Part shown: one piece after another, positions 6,415 to 11,228 of the stretch
Layout: every line of letters starts with the position of its first letter
Numbering within the stretch: the first letter of the stretch is position 1
Program-made: the position numbers and the translations under genes
Origin: DAOUVR01 sp034430535
GTDB taxonomy: Bacteria > Chloroflexota > Dehalococcoidia > E44-bin15
Length of the DNA: 11,228 bases
Assembly: GCA_964443325.1 (NCBI GenBank)
Contig: CAYUCL010000049.1
Coordinates: forward strand, 1-11,228
Direction of reading: 5' to 3'
The notes under the pieces: generated by a model
Told to the model about the DNA's origin: nothing
Database searches by the model: none
The model's input: only the letters and a program-made list of their open reading frames with translations

Positions 6415-6451
6415 TTGACACGAGTGAAGCAGGTTCTGTAGGGTGTGTCAA
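6415..6451. repeat. 7-bp inverted repeat TTGACAC/GTGTCAA
   Basis: TTGACAC (6415-6421) and GTGTCAA (6445-6451) are exact inverted complements 23 bases apart, adjoining the repeat to the left. On the minus strand TTGACA at 6446-6451 could serve as a -35 for the nuclease-like gene at 5630-6253, but the hexamer 17 bases on (TTCACT) is a poor -10. Confidence 0.4.
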
Positions 6452-6474
6452 GTGGGGTGGAACTCTTATCCTTA

Positions 6475-6762
6475 TCATGCTGGCTTCGAATCCGCTGGCG
6501 GGGCTCGCCTAGCTCTTCGGTGAGCGCGCCACCTGTCTATGCCCAGAACGATGATGCCTAGAGCCATTATCGTTTCCACTGCCAGAATTGGCTTTGAAGG
6601 CTCTCCAATTACGAGCCAGCCACCGATCCAGAACATTATTAAGTGCCCAAGTACCCACACACCAAAGATTACCAGTAATACATCTGCAACTATCTCTTTA
6701 ATCTCTGACCACGACCATTTGCTCTCAGGGCCAGTTCTCCGCTCAATTCTTAGCCTTATCAT
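6475..6762 (-). CDS. Small two-TM membrane protein (95 aa)
   Basis: Starts at ATG 6762, preceded closely by GGAGG (6767-6771). A longer frame back to 6828 lacks a ribosome site and adds a poorly structured leader. Residues 1-19 are basic and polar. Hydrophobic helices lie at about 25-46 and 58-75, joined by a short loop GEPSKP, and the tail is strongly basic (DRWRAHRRARR) and presumably cytoplasmic. This predicts an integral membrane hairpin. I know no characterised family for it. It follows the membrane-anchored thermonuclease by 69 bases and is probably in its operon. A paralogue at 5418-5628 follows a second nuclease-like gene, so the protein may anchor, regulate or protect against the adjacent nuclease; that is inference from context. 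Confidence 0.75.
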   Translation of the reverse strand: MIRLRIERRTGPESKWSWSEIKEIVADVLLVIFGVWVLGHLIMFWIGGWLVIGEPSKPILAVETIMALGIIVLGIDRWRAHRRARRAPPADSKPA

Positions 6763-6831
6763 GTTTCCTCCAAATCCGCCTGACTGCGCTTGTGTCGTAA
6801 GTACCGACTGGCATACCAAAATTACCACTTA

Positions 6832-7332
6832 TTAAGGGCTGCTCTGCCACATTCCACGTTCAGACATCTTTGCATATTGCTCTAGCTGTACTAGCACTTG
6901 GCTATATCTGTTGGTAGGGTCAAATATGTATGCCTCGGCCAGACCCTGAGCCACCAACTGGGCATTCACAAACACGCCGTCTACAAAGGCGTACCGGAGA
7001 AGGCGCCCATATTCATCTCTGTCCTCATTTCCAGGTTGAAGCTCAACCCACTTTCCTTCCACCAAGTCCCTGTTCAGCTGTGTTGCCTCCTCGCAGTAGT
7101 CCTCACCAACCTCGGGTGTGTCTATGCCCAAGTAGCGCACGCGCTCACCGGAAGCGAGCTCAATGGTGTCGCCGTCGATTACTCTCGTAACAAGGGAAGT
7201 CCCGGTGGTAGGCGCAGGCGTGGCGCTGTCCATGCTGGCTACAGCATAACCAATGGCGACCCCGAGACCGAGCGAGATAACACACCCCGCCGCAAGAAGC
7301 CATCTAATACTCTTGTATCTGGCTAGGGCCAC
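6832..7332 (-). CDS. Membrane-anchored thermonuclease (staphylococcal nuclease family)
   Basis: A 166-aa protein with a cytoplasmic stub, one hydrophobic anchor (about 11-33), a short Thr/Pro-rich linker, and an SNase domain from about 46. Key residues of staphylococcal nuclease are all present: VIDGDTIEL (D55 for D21), RYLGIDTPE (R66, D71, T72, E74 for R35, D40, T41, E43) and EYGRLLRY (R110 for R87). It should be a Ca2+-dependent DNA/RNA endonuclease acting outside the membrane, for nucleotide scavenging or degradation of foreign DNA. The start is GTG 7332, with GAGGT nine bases upstream. It overlaps the end of the preceding lipoprotein gene by 29 bases, indicating coupled expression. The domain is complete at about 120 residues, and function is assigned with high confidence. 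Confidence 0.95.
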   Translation of the reverse strand: MALARYKSIRWLLAAGCVISLGLGVAIGYAVASMDSATPAPTTGTSLVTRVIDGDTIELASGERVRYLGIDTPEVGEDYCEEATQLNRDLVEGKWVELQPGNEDRDEYGRLLRYAFVDGVFVNAQLVAQGLAEAYIFDPTNRYSQVLVQLEQYAKMSERGMWQSSP

Positions 7333-7744
7333 TTATAAAGACCTCGGCGCTACCTTCATATTCTTGAAGTAACCCGCTGACGGCTACATTCTTACCAAGG
7401 TAGTAATCTTCAGGGGCCTGAGGGAAATTGTGTCGGTCATCGCCCCAAATCACCACAGTGAAACGATCAGGGCTGGGATAGGCCTTGCCCAGATTCAAGA
7501 ATGTCGGTTGTCCACTGCTGGTGCTTGCATAATGTGTATCTACCACAGGACCGCATACAGTCTTGTACTCTCCATAGTAGTACTTCGCCTCATCCCACTG
7601 TATATCACAACCGAGCGTTGTTGTGGGGGCGGTAGTTAGCGTAGGTGTAGGTGTCGCTTGCATTGCGCCTGTTGAACAAGCGGTTAGGACAACCAACATC
7701 AGTAACAGGACAGCGACTGCAGCAAAAGGCCCATCCCTTTTCAT
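7304..7744 (-). CDS. Lipoprotein with an OB-fold-like domain
   Basis: A 146-aa secreted protein. The N-terminus MKRDGPFAAVAVLLLMLVVL leads to TAC, giving a lipobox with C23 as the lipidated cysteine. A Thr/Pro linker follows, then a beta-rich domain with TVCGPVVDTHY, PTFLNLGKAYP, FTVVIWGDD and YYLGKNVAVSGLLQEYEG. The alternation 'V-G-V ... PTFLNLG..YP ... FTVVIW ... GK.V.VSG.I..Y.G' is the OB-fold pattern I associate with YhcR-type extracellular nucleases, which carry OB and SNase domains in one chain. Here the SNase is the next, overlapping gene, so this is probably a nucleic-acid-binding partner on the outer face of the membrane. I prefer ATG 7744 (an ATG also lies at 7747) over a TTG at 7765, because the likely transcription start is near 7761. 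Confidence 0.85.
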   Translation of the reverse strand: MKRDGPFAAVAVLLLMLVVLTACSTGAMQATPTPTLTTAPTTTLGCDIQWDEAKYYYGEYKTVCGPVVDTHYASTSSGQPTFLNLGKAYPSPDRFTVVIWGDDRHNFPQAPEDYYLGKNVAVSGLLQEYEGSAEVFISGPSQIQEY

Positions 7745-7767
7745 CATGCCCCCCGTGGTGGGCAACT

Positions 7768-7797
7768 ATCCTAAGGCAGCCTAGGATGACTTGTCAA
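7768..7797 (-). promoter_or_regulatory. Promoter of the lipoprotein-thermonuclease operon
   Basis: On the minus strand a perfect TTGACA (7792-7797) is followed after 18 bases by TAGGAT (7768-7773, 4 of 6). Transcription would start near 7761, leaving a leader of about 15 bases before the ATG pair and excluding the TTG at 7765. Confidence 0.55.
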
Positions 7798-7963
7798 GCG
7801 GCACACAAAACTGACTTCTGTTTAGCCACCCTCGGTGCACTGCGGGAGGTCTTTATGCCTGTTGCACCTCGTGGGAGCCATAGCCCGTTATAACAGGCCA
7901 CCGGGACGGAATGTCACACATCGCGCATCTATTCATCAGTCGCTGTCAATATTCCTGCGAGCC

Positions 7964-8000
7964 AAAAGGGAGAGCTGGCATTTGCCAGATCTCCCTTTTT
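7964..8000 (-). terminator. Strong intrinsic terminator of the caspase gene
   Basis: A perfect 10-bp outer stem (7964-7973 with 7990-7999, AAAAGGGAGA/TCTCCCTTTT) continues, after one G-A mismatch, into a perfect 6-bp inner stem CTGGCA/TGCCAG. The A-tract on one side and T-tract on the other let it act in both directions. Only the minus-strand caspase gene, ending 45 bases away, reads into it, and the lipoprotein operon starts beyond it. Confidence 0.88.
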
Positions 8001-8044
8001 CTCCGACATACGAAGGGGCGAGAGTCTTTGGTTTGCACCATTTC

Positions 8045-8971
8045 CTACGGAATCAGGTGACCATCAAAGTCGTCGCTCATCTGCGGCTGTGACTCATGCT
8101 GCTCGGCTGTCACCTTCGGATAGGCATAAGAATGAGCCTCTTCGATGGATGCACCATCGCTGTCCAAGTCGGCGAGACCCTGCAGAAGACCCTCATCGAC
8201 GAAGTACTTGCCCCAGAGAGTGTTCCCGATCAATAGGTAATCCCAAGCCAACTGGTCCGCTGCACACGCCGAGGCAATGACCCTGCCTGACGCCTGAAGA
8301 TCGCTCAAGTCATCGAACATGCCGCCCGAATGACATGAGCCGAAGCCCAGGGCAACCTTTTGCGATTCAAGGGCTGAGAGTTTTTCCTTCAACAAGCCGT
8401 CAGGTAACCCATAAAAATCGTGGCTGACTATTCCTTCATCATAGCCATCGAGTTCGGAATCGGCATCCCAGCCCTCTCCGTCAGCTACCCGAAACCCGTG
8501 GCCGCTGAAGAAAAACACCACGCTAGACTCCACATCTTCGTTCTCAAGCAGCCAATCTATTGCCTTAACGATCGCGCTAGCCGTGGCTTTCCTGTTAACC
8601 AGCAACTTTATATTGCCCTTCGAGAAACCATAGTTCTCGGTCAGGGCCTTTGCCATCTCCTTGGCATCCTCATCCGGGTGCCATAGATCGTAAGCATTGC
8701 CCTGGTAATCAGCAATACCGATCACCACCGCCCACTTGTTGGCAGCTGGCTCCTTAGGCGGGGGCTTTTTGTCCTTGCCTGGTGGTTCCCCATGAGGGTT
8801 CCCAGCAGGCGTCGACGGCCCTCCGGTTATATCGCCAAGTAGCTTTACAATTGGCAAATCGTCTGGCGTTGTCTTGTGCGATCCACCGAGGGGCTGCGCC
8901 ACTGGAGTACCACTGGCTGCTACTGCAACCGCCAAGATTACCACCGCCAAAATTACCGCTATTCTCCTCAT
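8045..8971 (-). CDS. Secreted caspase-family (peptidase C14) protease
   Basis: A 308-aa protein with a signal peptide (about 1-20). A low-complexity Pro/Gly/Lys linker (about 50-78) leads to a caspase-fold domain that opens with KWAVVIGIADYQG. The catalytic pair is visible: H158 in VVFFFSGHGF and C213 in ALGFGSCHSGG. Acidic residues in DADSELDGYDEGIV (about 169-182) fit the substrate pocket of metacaspase-like enzymes, which usually prefer Arg/Lys or Asp at the cut site. The tail DLDSDGASIEEAHSYAYPKV matches the common 'DG-SLEEA-YA' end of this group. It is complete and apparently active, and works outside the cytoplasm. It stands alone between its own promoter and terminator, with a purine-rich AGGAGG region 10-20 bases upstream. 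Target and role are unknown; extracytoplasmic caspase-like proteases occur widely in environmental bacteria. Confidence 0.93.
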   Translation of the reverse strand: MRRIAVILAVVILAVAVAASGTPVAQPLGGSHKTTPDDLPIVKLLGDITGGPSTPAGNPHGEPPGKDKKPPPKEPAANKWAVVIGIADYQGNAYDLWHPDEDAKEMAKALTENYGFSKGNIKLLVNRKATASAIVKAIDWLLENEDVESSVVFFFSGHGFRVADGEGWDADSELDGYDEGIVSHDFYGLPDGLLKEKLSALESQKVALGFGSCHSGGMFDDLSDLQASGRVIASACAADQLAWDYLLIGNTLWGKYFVDEGLLQGLADLDSDGASIEEAHSYAYPKVTAEQHESQPQMSDDFDGHLIP

Positions 8972-9002
8972 TGTTCTTCACCCCCCTCCTCGATTTGACC
9001 CA

Positions 9003-9031
9003 ATTATAGCTCTGGCTTGCAAGTTTTGCAA
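9003..9031 (-). promoter_or_regulatory. Promoter of the caspase gene
   Basis: On the minus strand a perfect -10 TATAAT (9003-9008) stands exactly 17 bases after TTGCAA (9026-9031, 4 of 6). Transcription would start near 8996, giving a leader of about 25 bases that carries the AGGAGG region before the ATG. Confidence 0.7.
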
Positions 9032-9268
9032 TCGTTTGTTAGCCCTTCTCGAGACTTCATTTAACAAAACTCGCTATTGTTCAGGCAGCTTTCTCCCACA
9101 TGTGTCAGTGGACGGGCAATATTCAGGTGAACGTAGTAGCATTCTGTTCAATATGTTTCCGCGGAGATGTGGTTTCACATCGCGAAGACATCCTCTGGCG
9201 ATGTAAGTCACCACCTGAGTACGTTTGGACAGATAAGTATCACATGAAGGATGATACGCTCCTAACGT
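9032..9268. other. Divergent intergenic region without visible gene
   Basis: This stretch separates the caspase promoter (minus) from the promoter at 9269 (plus). I see no coding frame with a ribosome site, no strong hairpin and no recognisable repeat. It may hold regulator sites that cannot be identified by eye. Confidence 0.4.
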
Positions 9269-9297
9269 TTGACAAATAGGGCAACTTATGCTACACT
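9269..9297 (+). promoter_or_regulatory. Strong-looking promoter for an untranslated RNA or leader
   Basis: A perfect -35 TTGACA (9269-9274) is followed after exactly 17 bases by TACACT (9292-9297), preceded by TGC, which makes an extended -10. Transcription would start near 9304. There is no good start codon soon after it, and an intrinsic terminator lies about 180 bases downstream. Confidence 0.7.
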
Positions 9298-9303
9298 CAT
9301 GAA

Positions 9304-9518
9304 CGATTGGAAGGCTTTTTGCGGTATTCCGTGAAGAGTTACTTTATTCGTGGTCAGGTCGTAGAGGCCAGGCCCCATCATTTCGGCGTGAAAGTGCGCC
9401 CTTGGGTCTGGCCTATATTTTTTAGAAGCGGGGGCTGAGAAGCGGAGCCTGTACTTGGGCGCTTGGGCTTCGTGGAGCTAATAGCGAAACCGACCGCAAA
9501 GGTCGGTTTTTGTTTTTT
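9304..9518 (+). ncRNA. Candidate structured RNA (small RNA or regulatory leader), family unrecognised
   Basis: Promoter at 9269-9297 and terminator at 9487-9518 bracket about 215 bases with no convincing reading frame. The main fold is an 11-bp arm pair AGGCCAGGCCC (9365-9375) and GGGTCTGGCCT (9404-9414), with one G-U pair. It is capped by GGCG/CGCC (9385-9388, 9397-9400) and followed by ATATTTTTT. Further short complementary words (AAGCG/CGCTT, GGCT/AGCC) lie at 9426-9471. It could be a free small RNA such as a 6S-like transcript, or a terminator-controlled leader of the beta-helix gene that starts 129 bases past the terminator. I could not match it to 6S, SRP, tmRNA or a known riboswitch by eye. 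Confidence 0.5.
9487..9518 (+). terminator. Intrinsic terminator of the candidate RNA
   Basis: A perfect 9-bp stem AAACCGACC (9487-9495) and GGTCGGTTT (9501-9509) with loop GCAAA runs into a T-rich tail, TTTTTGTTTTTT. It is a strong plus-strand terminator with no upstream coding gene on that strand. Confidence 0.88.
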
Positions 9519-9646
9519 GGAGGGACAGCGAGGCAGATAACATAATTCAAATGCGAAATGGCCCCGTTTGAGGTGGTGACTCAGGGGTATGGCATCAGGA
9601 GCACGAAGTGCCCGCATGCGTATTTTGAAGACAAAGAGGAAGTCAA

Positions 9647-10858
9647 GTGAAGATTATAAGTATGTTCATGAGCTTGGTGATCATAATAGCCATCGGCATA
9701 GTGATTATTGCATCCGTGCCCAGTGCTACAATGGCTCAAACTACTTGGATTGTCGATGATGACGGTCCAGCAGATTTTCCGACAATCCAGGAAGCGGTCG
9801 ATGCGGCAAGCCTCGGTGATATCATAATCGTCAAAGATGGCAACTATACCGAAAATGTGGATGTGAACAAGAATGGGTTAACCGTTGAGTCGGAAAACGG
9901 GGCTAACGCAACTATTGTTCAGGCGGCAGATTCAGAGGATCATGTCTTTGAGATAACTGCGGATTATGTGACTATAAGTGGGTTCACGGTTAAAGGCGCA
10001 ACGGGCCTAGACAAGATAGGACTATGTCTTTCAGGGGCCGATCACTGTACTATATCCGATAACAACGCTGTCTCGAACTACGTGGGCATCGCGCTACTAG
10101 GGGGGGGCACCAACAACGCCATCTCGGGAAACACAGCCAACTCGAACACCAGTATTGGCATCTATCTGGGCAGTTCGAGCACTAACAATTCCGTCTCGGG
10201 CAATACTGCTAACTTGAACCCTTACGGCATCAACCTGAGCGATTCACACAACAACACCGTCTCTGGGAATACATGCAACGAAAACGATGTTCACGGCATT
10301 TGCCTGCAAACTTCGAGCAAAAACACCATTTCCAGAAATACTGCTAACTCGAACGGCGTGGGTATCTACCTAGCGGAGTCCAGCAGTAACACTGTGTGCG
10401 GCAATACCGTCGAATCGAACAACTCCCGCGGCATCTTCTTGACTATTTCATCCGACAACGCCATCTACCTGAATAACTTGAGCAACACTAGCAATGTTGG
10501 GTCAGACTCAACCAACACTTGGAACTCCCCTGAAAAAATAACATACACTTACAACGGCAGTTGTTACACCAACCACCTTGGCAACTACTGGAGTGATTAC
10601 ACTGGAAGCGATGCTGATGGGGATGGCATTGGGGATGCCCCTTACAGCATAGATGGAGACGATGATAACTATCCACTAATGGAGCCTTTTGAGAACTACG
10701 AAATGGGGTGTCGTCCCGTTGGTGGAACCACACTCCCAACCGACAAGCTCGGGTTGGTAATGCCATGGGTAGTGGGGGCAGGGGCACTGATAGTGGTTGC
10801 TGGTGTAGTAATAGCAATGTGGAACAGAAAGCGGGGAACCGAAGGACCGTCAGTTTGA
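9647..10858 (+). CDS. Secreted, C-terminally anchored NosD-like parallel beta-helix protein
   Basis: A 403-aa surface protein. An N-terminal signal segment (about 1-30, ending near TMAQ) is followed by WIVDDDGPADFPTIQEAVDAA, the usual opening of right-handed beta-helix (CASH/NosD-type) domains. About 21-25-residue rungs with NTISGNTANSN-like repeats run from about 115 to 290. The closing part has NYWSDYTGSDADGDGIGD, an Asp-rich, probably Ca2+-binding stretch, before YPLMEPF. The protein ends with a linker, one transmembrane helix (about 370-391) and a basic tail, so it is membrane-anchored with the helix outside. Such proteins bind or cleave polysaccharides or form surface layers; no catalytic residues are evident. 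The start is GTG 9647, with GAGGA six bases upstream. The leader region may regulate it. Confidence 0.9.
   Translation: MKIISMFMSLVIIIAIGIVIIASVPSATMAQTTWIVDDDGPADFPTIQEAVDAASLGDIIIVKDGNYTENVDVNKNGLTVESENGANATIVQAADSEDHVFEITADYVTISGFTVKGATGLDKIGLCLSGADHCTISDNNAVSNYVGIALLGGGTNNAISGNTANSNTSIGIYLGSSSTNNSVSGNTANLNPYGINLSDSHNNTVSGNTCNENDVHGICLQTSSKNTISRNTANSNGVGIYLAESSSNTVCGNTVESNNSRGIFLTISSDNAIYLNNLSNTSNVGSDSTNTWNSPEKITYTYNGSCYTNHLGNYWSDYTGSDADGDGIGDAPYSIDGDDDNYPLMEPFENYEMGCRPVGGTTLPTDKLGLVMPWVVGAGALIVVAGVVIAMWNRKRGTEGPSV
10030..10480 (+). repeat. In-gene repeats encoding beta-helix rungs
   Basis: Diverged units of roughly 65-75 bases, each containing a version of 'GGCAATACTGCTAACTCGAA' and 'GGCATCTACCTG', recur in frame. 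They encode the Asn/Ser/Gly-rich coils of the beta-helix, and could expand or contract by recombination. Confidence 0.6.
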
Positions 10859-10998
10859 TTGGAGCGGTGAGATAGACATCGTTGTAGTAAAGGATCATGG
10901 CTCCAAGATGCGTCACTTAAAATAGAAGCAACGCTTCGTGTCGAAAGCTTCTTGTTGAGGCTATGGGTAACAAACGTCCAATCTGTATAATTTGGCAC

Positions 10999-11032
10999 AA
11001 AAAGAGGCCGGGCATCCATAAGATACCCGGCC
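10999..11032 (-). terminator. Intrinsic terminator of the right-end minus-strand gene
   Basis: Arms GGCCGGG (11006-11012) and CCCGGCC (11026-11032) form a perfect 7-bp GC-rich stem. On the minus strand it is followed by TCTTTTT (the plus-strand A-run at 10999-11003). It lies just past the stop of the gene ending at 11039. Confidence 0.8.
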
Positions 11033-11038
11033 CTTACA

Positions 11039-11228
11039 TTAGAGGCCCAAGGCCAGTTGCTTTGGGCGCTTGGCCTTGGCTTCTGCCCTAGCGCTGGCCC
11101 TCTCCGCCCTACCCTTCTCCTCTCTTCCCTTTACCCTTTTGTGCCACAGCCACTCCTTTAGCTCCTTGAGCACCCCCATTCGATAATGATCAAGCCTCTC
11201 CTTCCTGAGCTCCTGCGGCACTTTATCT
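11039..11228 (-). CDS. C-terminal part of a short, basic, unrecognised protein; may start outside window
   Basis: The frame stays open to the window edge, so the protein may be longer than the 60 residues that follow a GTG at 11221. What is visible is very hydrophilic and helical. QELRKERLDHYRMGVLKELK is followed by a Lys/Arg/Glu/Ala-rich tail ending in KRPKQLALGL. Such tails are common in nucleic-acid-associated and phage-derived small proteins, but I recognise no family. A strong terminator directly after the stop supports it as a real transcribed gene. Low sequence complexity in the tail makes any homology weak. Confidence 0.55.
   Translation of the reverse strand, partial: DKVPQELRKERLDHYRMGVLKELKEWLWHKRVKGREEKGRAERASARAEAKAKRPKQLALGL

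Noticed and set aside
9350..9372. GGTCAGGTC word recalling SRP (4.5S) RNA
   Set aside because: The diagnostic GGAAGGAAGCAGC loop is absent.
9429..9455. GGGCTGAGAAG...GAGCCTG resembling part of a TPP riboswitch
   Set aside because: The conserved CTGATCTGGATAATGCCAGC-type half is missing and the spacing is wrong; a thiamine gene is not downstream.
9378..9617. 79-aa minus-strand reading frame
   Set aside because: It runs through the candidate RNA and its terminator, has mixed low-quality composition and no ribosome site.
10859..10906. TTGGAGC...GCTCCAA pair right after the beta-helix gene
   Set aside because: The loop is 34 bases and no T-tract follows, so it is not a credible terminator.
10985..10990. 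TATAAT before the right-end terminator
   Set aside because: No matching -35 hexamer at proper spacing and no plus-strand gene follows in the window.
10488..11019. Minus-strand frames of 142 and 107 aa opposite the 3' end of the beta-helix gene
   Set aside because: They are shadows of the coding strand with His/Gln/Leu-rich or Ser/Pro-rich composition typical of antisense frames.

Overview
The window looks like an accessory, defence-rich stretch of a bacterial chromosome, probably from an uncultured environmental lineage. Shine-Dalgarno sites, sigma70-type promoters and intrinsic terminators are all visible. A Chloroflexota (Dehalococcoidia-like) source is my guess, from the mix of lipobox proteins, small two-helix membrane proteins and a NosD-like beta-helix surface protein. 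No rRNA, tRNA, CRISPR array or intact transposase was seen.

Left part (1-2018, + strand). The window opens inside the C-terminus of a restriction-type helicase/nuclease, whose PD...ExK nuclease signature is visible. A 236-aa conserved-looking protein that I cannot assign follows. Two gene-poor stretches (481-874 and 1586-2018) flank it and hold only small hairpins and promoter-like sites.

Defence-like module (2019-5290). A promoter overlapped by a perfect 10-bp-arm palindrome drives a tight operon: a HigB-type mRNA-interferase toxin, a HigA-type antitoxin fused to an ImmA/IrrE zinc metallopeptidase, and a phage-T4-beta-like ('Beta family') protein. A sce7726-like PD-(D/E)xK protein is transcribed from the other side, and its 3' end overlaps that of the Beta gene by 74 bp. 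The block is visibly more AT-rich than the region to its right. It is the best candidate here for an undescribed system: a toxin and protease-antitoxin pair linked to a phage-related protein and a nuclease-fold protein.

Minus-strand nuclease/membrane region (5418-7797). Reading leftwards from a TTGACA promoter come an OB-fold lipoprotein, an overlapping membrane-anchored thermonuclease (SNase) and a small two-TM protein. After an inverted-repeat-rich gap comes a PD-(D/E)xK protein and then a second small two-TM protein. The two small proteins align without gaps over 68 residues (22 identities by my count), so each nuclease is followed by a copy of the same membrane protein family. The second copy needs a one-base frame correction to reach its ATG.

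Right part (7964-11228). A secreted caspase-fold (C14) peptidase has its own promoter and a strong terminator. A well-formed promoter and terminator then bracket about 215 nt of structured RNA with no convincing ORF, ahead of a secreted, C-terminally anchored NosD-like beta-helix protein. The window ends in the C-terminus of a short, basic, unrecognised minus-strand protein with its own terminator.
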